This document shows, piece by piece, positions 1-10,960 of a stretch of DNA of 64,000 nt. Source of the stretch: Oscarella lobularis (lineage: Eukaryota > Porifera > Homoscleromorpha > Homosclerophorida > Oscarellidae); NCBI RefSeq assembly GCF_947507565.1, contig NC_089194.1, positions 496,001-560,000 on the forward strand. Reading direction: 5' to 3'. Made by a program: the position numbers and the translations under genes. Under the pieces are notes generated by a model. It did no database searches. It was not told the origin of the DNA and saw only the letters and a program-made list of their open reading frames with translations. The first letter of the stretch is position 1; each line of letters begins with the position of its first letter.

Positions 1-970
1 ACAAAGGGATCTATTGACTTTAATTCTTTTGTCAAGCCCTTCACTCATCGACATTCCTGACAAAGTTATGATTTGTTTAATGCTGTAGTTGATTTCCTGA
101 CTAAATGCGTGTACAGTACAAAACTAACTGCTTTGGAAAGTTTTATGTATTTGTAGAGTGTAGATATTATAATGTTATTTGAGGAAACATTTTCACTCTT
201 TCTTATTCAGAATGGAAGCCTTCCTCACAAAATCGCCCTTACGTCGCACGCACTTTTCGAAGCATGGGTTAATTGCTTAGTAAGTGCTGCCAATTTCTTC
301 TCTTACACGACTTTTTTTAGACCACATATCGGTACTCCAAGCTTTACTCGCACGGCACAACAAAGCCCAAAACGATCAAAGTCTGCGTAGTTGGAAAGGA
401 AAGAGCTGGCAAGACAACCCCCATTAAAGCGCTGCAAAATATTGCTTGGCGCGAAGGGGACGATGATGTGCGTACAACCAGCATGGATGTGACCACAGCG
501 ACCGTCGACTCAGCTGGCGAGCTGGTTTTTGTGACTTTGCAGGGCAGCCTTTCCTCTACAAGACGCACGGGCTTTTCTTTTCCGAGACCACGACAATGTT
601 TCTTCTGGTTGTCGATTTGACCCATGCAGAGCTACGACCAGCTCAGAGAGTCCAGTCACTTTATTCTGTCATAGGTGAAGTGCAGTGGAGCTTTCACTGA
701 AAAACAAAACGTCTTAGTTTTAGGTAGCAAAAAAGATTTGCTTTCGGATTTGAAATCTGGAGAGAACTACTTTCGACGACTTGCTCGGTACCTGCAATTA
801 ACGTTTGGCGCTTAGTTTGACTTTCAAGGGAATTGCTTTCTTTTGAACTGTCGAGATCGAACATCAGTCTTCTTAGAAAAGCTATTTGTAGTGAGAAAGA
901 GAAAACAATTGAGGTAATTAAGATGCCGTCTATTTGTTTTAATGTTCTATCTCTCTTTCATGCATGTAGG
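1..970 (+). pseudogene. Partial ROCO-gene copy (ankyrin end plus Roc domain), broken
   Basis: This stretch matches, in opposite orientation, the end of the ankyrin region and the Roc GTPase exon of the intact gene at 36587-41445. The shared parts include the exon around 20-65, the intron before 211, the exon starting after the AG near 210, and the P-loop region near 390-420 (GKERAGKTT). Introns are retained, so it is a DNA-level duplication and not a retrocopy. Near 530 a one-base loss shifts the frame between the P-loop and the DxxGQ switch, and more stops follow. Similarity fades near 970, just past the end of the Roc exon. The left end lies outside the window. No function is expected. Confidence 0.85.
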
Positions 971-1120
971 ATACTCTTCGATCAAAGACACCGAGCTGGT
1001 AAAGTCGGTGCTTCGTCGCCGAAACAACGAGTAGCAGTTTTAGGCTCTCATGGAGCGCTTATCGACTTCTGGGGAGAAAACGCTTCAGTGGCCAGGGCCG
1101 TAGCTAGCTCCGTAAAATGA

Positions 1121-1741
1121 GGGGGGGGGTTCGAAATTTTGGTGCGCGAAGAGCGCAGAAAATTTTTTAGTGGGGGCGTGGTCAAAACTTTTAAAATTGG
1201 AGCGTCTAGTCGAATAGTATAAACTACTTTCCTAATTTTCTTGGATGCTTTCCAAGAATATTACTAAACTTTGCCTAAATCTGCGTCTTTTGGTTGGACT
1301 TCGAATTGTCCCTTATTATCTCTTAGCTCTAACGGCCGGTGTTATGACAGAAACGTTTTCACGTACCTTGTATATGTTTACAAACACAAAGTAGGTCCCG
1401 TGGCTACGTCACAGACAACTATAGAGTCGTTCCGGTAGTTTCGGACAACATGTAGTTCGGACAGTTCTTGTGTGCGTTGGAGACGCTAGATCCAAACCGC
1501 TTTTGGCTGATCTTCTTCCTTGTTCCCTTAGAGATTACTCACCAAAGTTTCGGCTGGATCGAAAGAGCCATCGCCAGATGACACGCCATTATTCGAGCAA
1601 GATCAGTGACACGTACTTTCGGACACCCACATGCGATTCGGACAGAGCGATTTTCTTCAAGATAATCACGAGCAAGTAGGAAAAGTTATACACCGTTGGA
1701 AAACTCTTTCTTTGTTCTTTCATCTTATATTAATCATTTAA
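1121..1741. other. Intergenic, no gene recognised
   Basis: A G-run lies near 1121-1131. No coding exon, RNA gene or repeat could be recognised. The composition becomes AT-rich from about 1690, which may mark the left edge of the mitochondrial insert. Confidence 0.5.
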
Positions 1742-2371
1742 TTGAATTTGAATTGGTCATTGAATTACAGAATTTTAAAAATTCAATTAAAACTAATTTT
1801 GACCAATGTATATGAAGGGTTATTTTCTTATTTATTAATCTCTTGTGGCCTTGCTTTTTTTGTAATGATACCTATAATTATTTTTCAATTAATTTTATTT
1901 ATAGCTCCTGGTTATCATTACTATGAGTATAGAGTATTATTAAAATCTTTTTTATTGTGTATTATAACTTATTTATTAACTATTTACATTGGATATAGCT
2001 GAATTAACCCGGTAATATTAAAATTTGTGGGAGGGTTCTCTTCTACTTATCCCCCCATAGAAGTTAATATTAAAGCGAGTGAGTTATCTAATTATTTAAT
2101 AAAATTAACTGGCTTAATCGTATGTATGGGTATTATAATAACTTTATTATGATTTGCTCCTTCTTTTATGCCCTCACGTTTTATAATTAAACACTGATGG
2201 ATAAGACCTACAATAATTATAGCAAGTCTGATGATAGGAGCCATTTTATCTCCATCGGATATAATCATTCAATGTTTAGTCGCTGCACCTATTTATTGTT
2301 TTTTTGAAATCTGACTATTTTTATTTTTATTGAAAGACCAGTATAATAAAAGGAATAACCCCACTAAATAA
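1742..2371 (+). CDS. tatC: TatC, twin-arginine translocase subunit (mitochondrial code, 5'-truncated)
   Basis: TatC is the multi-spanning inner-membrane subunit of the Sec-independent Tat pathway, which exports folded proteins. The frame is open for 209 codons if TGA is read as Trp (four such codons, the first at 2000). The TatC signature FIAPG with a following acidic/basic loop lies near residues 57-61, and the late motif LSPSDIIIQ followed by P-x-x-x-F-F-E is near residues 172-190. Membrane helices are strongly hydrophobic. The family is usually 240-260 residues. This copy begins at the segment before the second helix, directly after an in-frame TAA at 1739, so about the first 50-70 residues are missing or unrecognisable. 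It is followed three bases later by tRNA-Gln. If nuclear, it cannot be translated by the standard code. Confidence 0.85.
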
Positions 2372-2374
2372 ATT

Positions 2375-2445
2375 TGGGAGTTAGCTTAATGGTAAAGCAT
2401 TGGACCTTGGACCCGACAATGTGGGTTCGATTCCCACACTCCTAT
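2375..2445 (+). tRNA. trnQ: tRNA-Gln(UUG), mitochondrial type
   Basis: The acceptor stem 2375-2381 pairs with 2438-2444. The U1-A72 first pair is a known tRNA-Gln trait. The T stem is GTGGG/CCCAC with loop TTCGATT, and the anticodon loop CCTTGGA places UUG at 34-36. C at position 33 is unusual. Confidence 0.8.
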
Positions 2446-2449
2446 TGTC

Positions 2450-2523
2450 CTCTACAATAGCTTAATGGTAAAGCTTTTGGCTGTTAACCAAAAGAATATC
2501 AGTTCGATTCTGATTTGTAGAGT
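2450..2523 (+). tRNA. trnN: tRNA-Asn(GUU), mitochondrial type
   Basis: The acceptor CTCTACA pairs with TGTAGAG. The anticodon stem TTTTGG/CCAAAA encloses loop CTGTTAA with anticodon GUU. D and T arms are normal. Confidence 0.88.
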
Positions 2524-2531
2524 AATATTTA

Positions 2532-2602
2532 AGGAGATTCGGTTAATGGTAGGCCAGTAGCCTTCAAAGTTATTAGCATTGGTTCGATTCCAGTATCTCC
2601 TG
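2532..2602 (+). tRNA. trnW: tRNA-Trp(UCA), mitochondrial type
   Basis: The acceptor AGGAGAT pairs with ATCTCCT. Anticodon loop CTTCAAA has anticodon UCA, which reads both UGA and UGG. This agrees with the TGA-Trp codons in the adjoining tatC. Confidence 0.9.
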
Positions 2603-2612
2603 AATGAAAATA

Positions 2613-2685
2613 AGGCTGATAGCTTATTTGGTAAAGCATGTTGCTCATAACAATAAGAAAGTTGGTTCGAGTCCAACTCAGTCTA
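2613..2685 (+). tRNA. tRNA with CAU anticodon (Met elongator or Ile-CAU)
   Basis: The acceptor AGGCTGA pairs with TCAGTCT. Anticodon loop CTCATAA gives CAU. The loop type fits elongator Met or lysidine-modified Ile, not initiator Met. Sequence alone does not separate the two. Confidence 0.82.
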
Positions 2686-2702
2686 GTACTATTTAACCCC
2701 TA

Positions 2703-2775
2703 TAGCAAGCAGCTTAATTGGTTGAGATTTCCATTGATAATGGAAGGGTAATTGGTTCAAATCCAATCTTGCTAG
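2703..2775 (+). tRNA. trnI: tRNA-Ile(GAU), mitochondrial type
   Basis: The acceptor TAGCAAG pairs with CTTGCTA. The anticodon stem TTCCA/TGGAA encloses loop TTGATAA with anticodon GAU. Confidence 0.88.
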
Positions 2776-2777
2776 TA

Positions 2778-2860
2778 AGTGAGATGGCAGAGAGGTTAAT
2801 GCGCTCCGCTGTAAACGGAGTCCGTAAAAACGGTCGAGAGTTCGAATCTCTCTCTCACTA
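2778..2860 (+). tRNA. trnY: tRNA-Tyr(GUA) with long variable arm
   Basis: The acceptor AGTGAGA pairs with TCTCACT. Anticodon loop CTGTAAA gives GUA. A paired variable arm (TCCG...CGG) makes it a bacterial-style class II tRNA-Tyr, a primitive trait for animal mitochondria. Confidence 0.88.
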
Positions 2861-2878
2861 AATAATTATGCTTAGTTG

Positions 2879-2953
2879 GCCACTGTGGTGGAATAGGTAG
2901 ACACGTCAGACTTAAAATCTGATATAATATGGGTTCAAGTCCCATTAGTGGCG
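2879..2953 (+). tRNA. trnL: tRNA-Leu(UAA), mitochondrial type
   Basis: The acceptor GCCACTG pairs with TAGTGGC (one G-U). The anticodon stem TCAGA/TCTGA encloses loop CTTAAAA with anticodon UAA. It has a short class II variable arm. It is the last mitochondrial gene before nuclear-type sequence resumes. Confidence 0.88.
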
Positions 2954-3284
2954 ATTACAAGACTCACTTGATGAATCGATGTAAAGTGGTGAAATCGCTG
3001 ATGAAATCGTCTAGATGACGTCTACTGCCGTTTTCGCTATGCACTCCTCAGGAACTGACTGATCGGCCATCCTATCCCTATTAGCATCGTGTAGATGGGA
3101 AGACACATATAAAGTCGTTTCTTTTGCATTTTCAGTTTTATAAGTTTCGCTCCGCGACTCACCTCCATGCATCTCTGAAGGACTTCACGTAAACTTCACT
3201 AATAGCAGTATGACACTTTTTCTCGAGAGCACCAGATCCGGTGAAAGTTCCTCATCAACAGCTTCGGTGCCGAGTTTTAATTTT

Positions 3285-3365
3285 CGGGACTCGCCACGTA
3301 TATAGTTTGGTTGCTCTTCTCTGAACCTGAATCGCTTGAGGCTGAGTCGATTCGGGCCGTTTTTG
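3285..3365 (-). pseudogene. Possible fragment of the receptor cytoplasmic tail
   Basis: Read on the minus strand, this encodes a short serine-rich stretch (IDSASSDSGSEK) close to the last readable residues of the receptor tail before the gap at 52195. The shared DNA includes GAGGCTGAGTCGA. The frame ends at a TAA about 12 codons further on. It is short, so chance similarity or a third degraded copy are both possible. Confidence 0.35.
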
Positions 3366-3615
3366 ACTAGATAATGATGGCCTTTCGTAGCAATCATGGG
3401 ATCCCCGAACACACTCAGCATATTCTTATTCCAGTAAAGCCTATTTGCATACTTTGCATCGCACTGCCTAACTACGTGAGTCGGCCATCTTTATTTTTCG
3501 CAAAAGCCTAAAATTTGACTTCTTATGTAAGGGCGACACAGAGCTATATACCCCTCCTAACCCTAACCTCTGCCTTTTTGGGTGATCGTGTCACGAGGCC
3601 CATTATCAGCTCGCA

Positions 3616-3663
3616 GTTGGGTTTGCGTGCTGCGAGCTGCGCTCGCAGCACGACAAACCCAAC
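3616..3663. repeat. 22-bp near-perfect hairpin
   Basis: Arm GTTGGGTTTG+CGTGCTGCGAGC is followed by a TGC loop and the reverse complement, with a single inserted A in the right arm. It sits at the edge of the dispersed repeat at 3655-3870. Confidence 0.85.
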
Positions 3664-3870
3664 GTGCTCCTTTACTATGCATGTTCCCTTTATGAACGTT
3701 ACTGATAAAGCTCATTGCTCTGTGCCCGTTATGTTTGATAGCATTTATCCTTGATAAAGTAGCCTGTATAATATCAGGGATACTAGACAATAGGGATAAG
3801 AAACGCACGCATGGCAGTGTACATTGTGACGCATGATGCGTGACACGCCACGCCCCTTCACCAGCTTGGA
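3655..3870 (-). repeat. Dispersed repeat, copy 1
   Basis: About 150 bp is almost identical, in opposite orientation, to 13020-13172. Weaker similarity extends the match on the outer side. No terminal inverted repeat or coding content was found. The apparent open frame is shared only because the DNA is shared. Confidence 0.8.
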
Positions 3871-6800
3871 CCTCTGTCAAATAATTATCGATATCTCCAA
3901 ATCTGAAAGCTGCAGAGCCTTCTAATATTTTGGCAAGGTTTGGAACTGACTACGAATTAATTTCCTTTTGTCGTTTTTATCAAACGAGGCTGCTTACGAC
4001 GATTTTGGCCCGTTTTTCTTCAGCACGCGCCTTTTGCAGTTGTTATGATTGTTTGAAAGGATTTTAGATCCCCAAAGTCTATTCGAATATTAGACTATAA
4101 ACGTCAAAGTGCAACTGTCCTGCCCAAGATCGTCTGTCATTCCTAATCACCAGATTAAAGGCAATTTTGCAATTTGCCAATAGAGGTGCTTAGCAGAAAA
4201 TCGTCTCGATTTTGACGGTTAGAAACCAGTAATGATTTTGGGCAATACAGTTGCACTTTGAGGTATATTGTCAACAATTTGAATGAACTTTGTGGTTCTG
4301 AAAACCTCTAGAACGATCATAACAATTGTGGTGCCTGCAAAATGTTTATGGTCGTAATTGATTCTTAATATCAAAAAGGCGTGCGCACGCAACTGCATAT
4401 GGTATCAATGCTACAGATTTATATGCGTTAGCAAGTACGCAAGAGAACGCATTCACCACTGCCTGCAAACTGTTTCGTCTGCGTGCGCTATCGGTCCGAC
4501 TCACCCACACTGTCTTTTTCGCTACAATAGTCTTGAATCGCTCCTCTTCAACGTAGAATGTCTTTCACCACACCGTGTAAGTCGGTTAGTTTAGTTCCTT
4601 CTTCGCTATGTTCGCGAACTCATGGGCGGGAACCCGTCATGCGGCGTTTATTGCGCGCAGCAGCCTCTGCTTGACTGTTTCGCTGCTTCTGTCATTCCTT
4701 ACACTCGTCTAGCGCCCGCGATTTCGCCCGTAAATCGTCCTTTCTAAGCGCGCCAGGAACCGGACGTGGGATGAGCCTGACTTATCCGCTGACATATGCT
4801 TTCTGATCTCTTACGCTCTTCTAATGATGCATAGAAGATTACCAAAGATGTCTGGTTTCCGTTTGCGAACTGTGCACAAATTGGGTAAGTTTTATGCACG
4901 AATTTTTAGAAATCTTCTTCAAATGTCTTTTTTCTATTTTATGTTAAGTGGCTCGGCAATTGAAAAGGAGGGTATAGCATAGTTGTATTTTTTAGTCCAA
5001 TTCTTGTAATTTTTAAAAATCTTTTTGTAAATAAACTTTGGAAAACTATTGTATTTGCCATTCGAAAAGGTGCGTTACTGTTTGACTACGTCGTCCAAAA
5101 AAACCGTTTGTCACAAAAATGCGTTGTTTTTGAAATGTAACATGTTATATGTCAATTTTATCGTTTATTGATTACCTCACAAATGAGATAAAAAATAGTG
5201 AAATTTGCAACATAAAAGTAAGACGACTTTTTCGATTTATCGAGTTTACGTGTGTAGCAAAAAACCTTTGCTCGAAAAGATTATTCAACTTTGGAAGTTA
5301 CATCCGGGACAGATACATTTTCAAGTCAGAATAACTCGCGAATAGAAGATCGGATTTCAAATATCTTTGCACCAATCGATTCCTCTGGAATTTCTGCATG
5401 AGTTAAGTAAAAAGTAGGTTTTTTGATTGTGATTGGTAGAATCTGTGATGAACGGCGCAAGACGCCTAGTGTTACATAGGGAGATCTTAAGCCTTAGCTT
5501 TTTCCTGCAGTACGGTTTGAGTTTGGGAAAGCGACAGCGCAGCCGCTTCCAACTAAAATAGTTCAAAGGCACTTTGTACTCATAGTTACACCAGAGAATT
5601 TCTTTTGAATCCGTTGCTTCGTTAGCGAGATATCACAGCTTTTCGTTGACAAACAACAAAATCAGCTACAATTTACAAGATTGGCACATAAAAGTATTTA
5701 AAACCTATTATCAAGAAAAAGTAATCTAAAGGCCATTTATTGAAGTCGCAATTAGTCCTCAAATGTGTGGAATGCACTGTAGCGCGCGCTATCAACAGAG
5801 GCTTTCCCTTGTTTTTTAGCGAAGTTAACCTGTTCCGATGACTGTCTCTCATTCATACACCTTTTCGCCGTCTCTTCGAAAACGTCTGTTTGGGTAAGAG
5901 CGCGATTACGTGCACAGGTATCGCAGCATCGCCGAACTCGCGAAATGTCCGTTTACTTCACTCAGCATGCATGCAGCCAGTCTTTTTTGTCATAGCACTT
6001 TCACATTCTCTTAACGGGCGTACAGTACGCAAAATCGTAACCCTAGCCTGTAGGCAACCTTAAGCTACCCAACCCCAGGTGAAGTTAATTGTTATTTGGT
6101 ATGGAACGCTTTCTCGAAAGTTTCAGCGTGTTGAAGAATCGCTGTCAGAGTAGCGTCTTGATTCATGAGTACAGATTATTTGTCATCGTGCAGTATGAAA
6201 GATATTCTGTCTATTCACCAATCCTGTAATTGAGATAAGCCAATTTTTTACATTACCATTGCTATTTGTTTCTTTATTTAAGAATCTTTTTAGATTTTTC
6301 TGTGCGATAAATTTTTAATTAAATGCAGTAAGAATAGTAGTTAGCCACATGTCAGTGCAAATTACGTTTGTACTTCCTCATCCATTAATTTGATGCTTAA
6401 AAGAGTTTCAAACAACAATAACGGCGGTGAAACATGCTTCAGTGGTGACTCTGTTGTGGAAGCAGTACACTATGAATGCCGGGAAACGCCTCACATTGGA
6501 AGATGACACTTCTAGCAGGCTGGGTCCCGCCCTCTTGCGCGTGACGAACTGGCGAAATTGCTGCACATTGATAGGTAATTTTTGGAAGCGATATCGTCTT
6601 TAAAGCAGTAGACTTGTGTCATTCACTTTGGTCACTGCCCGCATACCTTTTTGTAGGTTGCGTGCTTTGGTCCCACCCCTATGGGTTATCAGTTCCGGTC
6701 ACGAAACCGGAACCCGATAGCCGTGGTGCTCGCCAGGCAACTCCAGGCAACTCCAAAGCCTTTCTGCGAACGCGATGTGATACCGATAGGGGGCGTGACG

Positions 6801-7160
6801 AAGGCACGTGTCTGAAATACCTGCGTTTCCTATCCGTCTCTTCTCTGTCTCTCTCGGTACAACCCGCGTAGGAACAAAGTTGCGTGTTATCATATACAGT
6901 GGGATTACCCGTACGGGGGGTTCGTGTTGCCGTTCTTTCTCATTTCCAAGGCTGAAATCCTTTAACCCAAGGCAATTATCAAAGCTTTTTAAGTTTATTC
7001 GAGGTCTACGCAAGTTAATTCATTGTGTTCGATTAAGTATTGCTGTGCGAGGAACGCTTTTCGTCTTAGATGTCATCACCGCCGTTGCCGTCGCCGTCGA
7101 CAAATTCAGACGTACAGTCCGTATCCGTGACAATGCATTCCCAGCGTTCGTACTCGCCCT
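3871..7160. other. Gene-poor region
   Basis: No coding exon or RNA gene could be supported. A possible stem-loop lies near 6688-6726, where GTTCCGGT pairs with ACCGGAAC and outer GGTTATC pairs with GATAGCC. Nothing else stands out. Confidence 0.45.
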
Positions 7161-7479
7161 GGCAAGTTGTCACGAAATGGGGCGTTGTTGGATTCTTTTA
7201 TGGTAATTTCTAGGAGTGTTCCAGAATTTCAGGCGGAGTCTATGTGGGAAGAGCACGAAGTAGACACATGCGCTGCATTTGAGGCGCTCCATTGCTATTT
7301 TACATGTCGTATAGGAGGACGTCATCAATTACTACAACGAAGAACGCGAGCCACTTATTGGTGTGGACAAATCCAGCACTTCATCAGCGTCTCGTGCCGA
7401 CAAAGTCGCCTTAACGCCTTTACGTGGCTTAGTGCTCTTGATTTGCCTTCTTTATATAGGCAAGGACCTTTCGAAAGGA

Positions 7480-9225
7480 GAGCTGCGTTGACGACGACGT
7501 TTATGTTTGTCTTGTCAAGTACCTAAAATATCCCGCGGAAGTTCGAGAGCCAGCACGAAATTTGTCCGCTGCGCAGAAGAAAGCGCGAAGAATTGTCTTG
7601 AAGAAAAACTGTCCATTGCAGCTTCGTAAAATCAATGCGGAGTATCTTAGCGGTAGCGACGCGTCTGGCCGCGTTGAACGTGTCGTTCTGTCGGAGAGCG
7701 GCAAAGTTTGGTGCAAATCAGGAGACGTGGACAAAGTCATTAGCCACTACTACGCAGTTCGAAAAGGAGGCGGATCAAAAGCCTTGCATAGCGTAAATAT
7801 GATTTAGCTAGTAAATGCGTATGGTTTGTATCTACCTAAACTACCGCAGCTTATATCCGACACTTTCGTCGGCGTGTCTTTAGAAGCGGTGTTGAATTGG
7901 CTGAAAAATTCTACAGAGTACTCAGTAAGAACTGGCGTTTGTGACCTACATGTATTACACTTACATCGGTGTACAGCAACAAAGGACAACGTTTGCCAAT
8001 AAAGCACCTCTAATTCCAATTATAGCAGCGGCACCTATGAAGAGGAATCAGATTGATTTGGTTGATATGATCGGCTTTCCTCCATGCGCATCGCCCGATG
8101 GGTTTTCCTACCGATACGTTTTATCGGTAATCGACGTTTTCAGTCGGTATCTCATTCTACGCCCCTTGTCGCGGAAGACGTCGTCAGCGGTGGCCGCTCA
8201 ACTACTACAAATTTACTGTGATCTTGGCGTACCTGAGCTCATTCAATGTGATCAAGGAACGGAGTTTAAAGGCGCTGTGCAGACACTGATGAATGAGCTT
8301 AAGACTAAGATCATAACAAGCCGTCCTTATCACCCAGAAAGTCAAGGAAAGGTCTTGCTTCCTTTCAGAGCTATGTCTACATTTCTAAATATTCTATCAA
8401 GATTGAACGAAGTCATTGCTCTTGGAAGTCGAAAATTTTGCATGATTTTCGCGAAGAAGGTCCAAGCATATGTTGGGCGGATCGTCTTCCGGTGTACCAA
8501 CATTTGTACAATACTTCTCCACACGCAAGTTTAGGAGGTAAGCAAGAAGTTGATGTTGTTCAAGAGATGCTACGCCGTTGCGTACTTAGGCAAATATACG
8601 CCATATGAAATCTTTTTCGGCCGACAGCGCACTATGCATGCAGAATGCGACGATCAATATGTTGTTAGCGGAGATGAGGTTGGAATACACGTTCAGTATG
8701 CATTGCCTAATGAAAGATCACTGACCCAGATATGCGCGTTTTGTGACAACGAGCAGCGGGAGACAACAGGTGACTTTTCAGCACTTTCCGATATTGCTGA
8801 AAAATTGCGAGAAGGAGCACGTGCCGAAAATGAGAAGTCATCACGGAAGATGATAACGAAGGAGCTGAAGCGGAATCCACCAAGCGAGTACGCCATTGGT
8901 GACAAAGTCACAATCAAAGTAGCTGTTCCGTCAACGGGCGGGAAACGTAAAAGCAAACGAGTGACTGAGGAAGTACTAAGTGGTATCGTTACGCAAGCCG
9001 AAAAGGAGAAACATGAGTACACGGTGACTTATCGGTGGGGAGAAAAAGAGCTGGCCACTGTTTTACCAGTATCAAAAATAACATCTATTACAACAGCGGA
9101 AGAAAACGCTCGGCAATTAATAGCAAGAAAAAAATTCGGATCAACGACTTCTACACGACGTTTGGGTAATCCAGATTTGTGGAATGTCATTGGATACATT
9201 TCACTGTTGAAATCTATTAGGTAGA
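7480..9225 (+). pseudogene. Transposon integrase, rve core and C-terminal domain, broken
   Basis: The N-terminal zinc-binding-like part lies at about 7480-7800, with HYY...GGGSKALH. A probable intron then leads to the catalytic core at 7990-8400. The first Asp is in QIDLVDM and the second in QCDQGTEFKG. At the place of the catalytic Glu, 36 residues after the second Asp and following HPESQGKV, there is Leu, so the active site is lost. A frameshift follows near 8400; the next conserved block (LPVYQHLYNTSPHASLGG) is in another frame, and GKYTPYEIFFGR resumes at 8590. The C-terminal part to 9225 has a lysine-rich SH3/chromo-like segment. A cysteine-rich stretch follows at about 9230-9350. Confidence 0.75.
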
Positions 9226-10399
9226 AAGCGTACCCGGGAATGCCTCTGCTCTCCAGGGTGCACAAGGCGGCGGTCGTACTTGTGCTCGTATGGATTGCAT
9301 AGAGACTGCTGTGCCAAAATGACTGACAGATGTCGTGGTCCGTGTGCAATGGCATCACACAACGAAGAAAGGGAATTACCGCAAAAGGTTAGTGTTTGGA
9401 CGCTACCCATTGCACTGTCACTGACACCTGTCACCCATGTTGCAGAATGTGCCCGACTCTGGCAATGGTTTGCTGGGCACAGGCAATACAGCCGATTCCG
9501 ACGACAATTGCGGCTTCTCTGTTACAGAGAGAGACAGCATGTGTCCTACAGCTCAGCGTGATGGAGATTGTGATGCATCAATGGGTAGCCATGATCCATA
9601 CTTTAAACTGTACACATTTAATACATAAATAGAATGTGAAGAACACCATGAAACTTCGTCGTACTTCGGAGATAGCACGGCGTCAATAATTGATACACAT
9701 GAAGAACACACATACAGACGCAAAAGTTTGTTAAATCATATTTCACTTATTTTATTAACGCGTCATTGGGTAATTCAGGTACCGCCGTTGACGAGGAAGA
9801 ATCCGATGGTGTTAATGCTACAGCAAGGGATTCTTGTAGTGACACGACCATTATCATTGGCAAAGACGCTGTTTCCAACAGCGACGTTAGCTCCGAAATG
9901 GCACCTGAAATTTCCAATTCAGCAGATGAGGTTTGAAAAGATATCACTTTCCATTTATAACTGTCCTTATGTTATGGTAGAGGGTACTGCTATTAGAGAA
10001 AGTGATGTTGATTTCGACGCCTGGCCAGAAAGCTGCTTCATACTATCAGTCTCAAGCCAAAAATCCGTACAGGTACACTAAACCAAGCACGTTAAAACAA
10101 TAGAAGTAGGTCATACTTAAAAGCGCTACTACAGGAAATTGTTACTAAACTGGCAAAAGATCGACATGATCGTGTCATTGGAGCGGTAGCCAACTTCACC
10201 ATTTTTACCAAGGACTTACTGACACTTTGGCAGAAAACTGGATGGCTAACAGATGGCGTAAGCTAAATTAACAGTTCGTTCTCATCGTTATTTACAATTC
10301 CAAAAGGCTATAAACTCGTTTTTACGTGTTTGCAATGACACAGTGTCAAAGGGCAAAAAGACGACGTCTGCGCTTGTCGTAGACACATTGCATTCGGCG

Positions 10400-10960
10400 G
10401 TCCTGAAACGTGGATGCTTGGAACAGCTTTCGCGTTGGATTATGCGAGTAATCTTCAACATTTCACGTCAGAAATTACTATAGTACAATGTCAGGACATG
10501 GCCGGCTTAGACAATCTGGAATACGTTGTCATTCCTCTTCACGACACCTATCATTGGTTACTGGGCGTAAGAGCGTTCATCTTCAAGACGAATTTCATGA
10601 CGTTGCTCTTTAGGCTGCTTCTTTGAAAGAGAAAGTTGTTTATGTTTTAGACCCCCTTGGTGACGTTGACAATAGCCATTGGGAACTGCTATTATTGTAA
10701 TGAGCAATACGAACATGTTGTTATTAAGCGATGTATTTATTGCATAGGGATCTCATGCACTTGGTGTCGCCTTCCAGTGGTATGACGTCAAAATGGAAAT
10801 GTTCAAAACGTAGCAAATGGGTTAGCAACATACGCCATTTGTTTTTGAGCATTGCACATAGTTAACCTTGCACTTTTAGGGACAATTTCCACTTCAGAGA
10901 AACGGCTCAGACTGCGGTGTATTTGTTATAATGGTATAACATCTCGTTGTTCAAATTGTG
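10400..10960 (+). pseudogene. Ulp1-like cysteine protease of the transposon, broken
   Basis: The frame carries the Ulp1/SENP pattern: VVIPLHDTYHWLLGV near 10525-10568, with the catalytic His in HW, then YVLDPLGDVDN near 10640-10670 with the Asp region, and NGSDCGVFVI near 10900-10930 with the catalytic Cys. The segments are in different frames and separated by stops or possible introns. This peptidase superfamily cleaves ubiquitin-like modifiers in cells; in transposons and DNA viruses related proteases process element proteins. All three catalytic positions remain recognisable, but the reading frame is not continuous. Confidence 0.65.

Larger units (their letters stand above)
1742..2953 (+). 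other. Mitochondrial DNA segment in nuclear sequence (NUMT) or assembly chimera
   Basis: The segment is AT-rich and holds the 3' part of tatC followed by seven closely packed tRNA genes on one strand: Gln, Asn, Trp(UCA), a CAU tRNA, Ile(GAU), Tyr and Leu(UAA). Gaps between genes are only a few bases to about 25 bases, as in mitochondrial genomes. tatC contains in-frame TGA codons that must be read as Trp. Flanking DNA on both sides looks nuclear: a ROCO pseudogene to the left and repeats to the right. No frameshift or cloverleaf-breaking change was seen, so the transfer is recent or the assembly joined mitochondrial reads here. Confidence 0.85.

Noticed and set aside
3550-3575. Telomere-like CCTAACCCTAACC
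   Set aside because: Only about two units are present, too few for a telomeric or interstitial telomeric tract.
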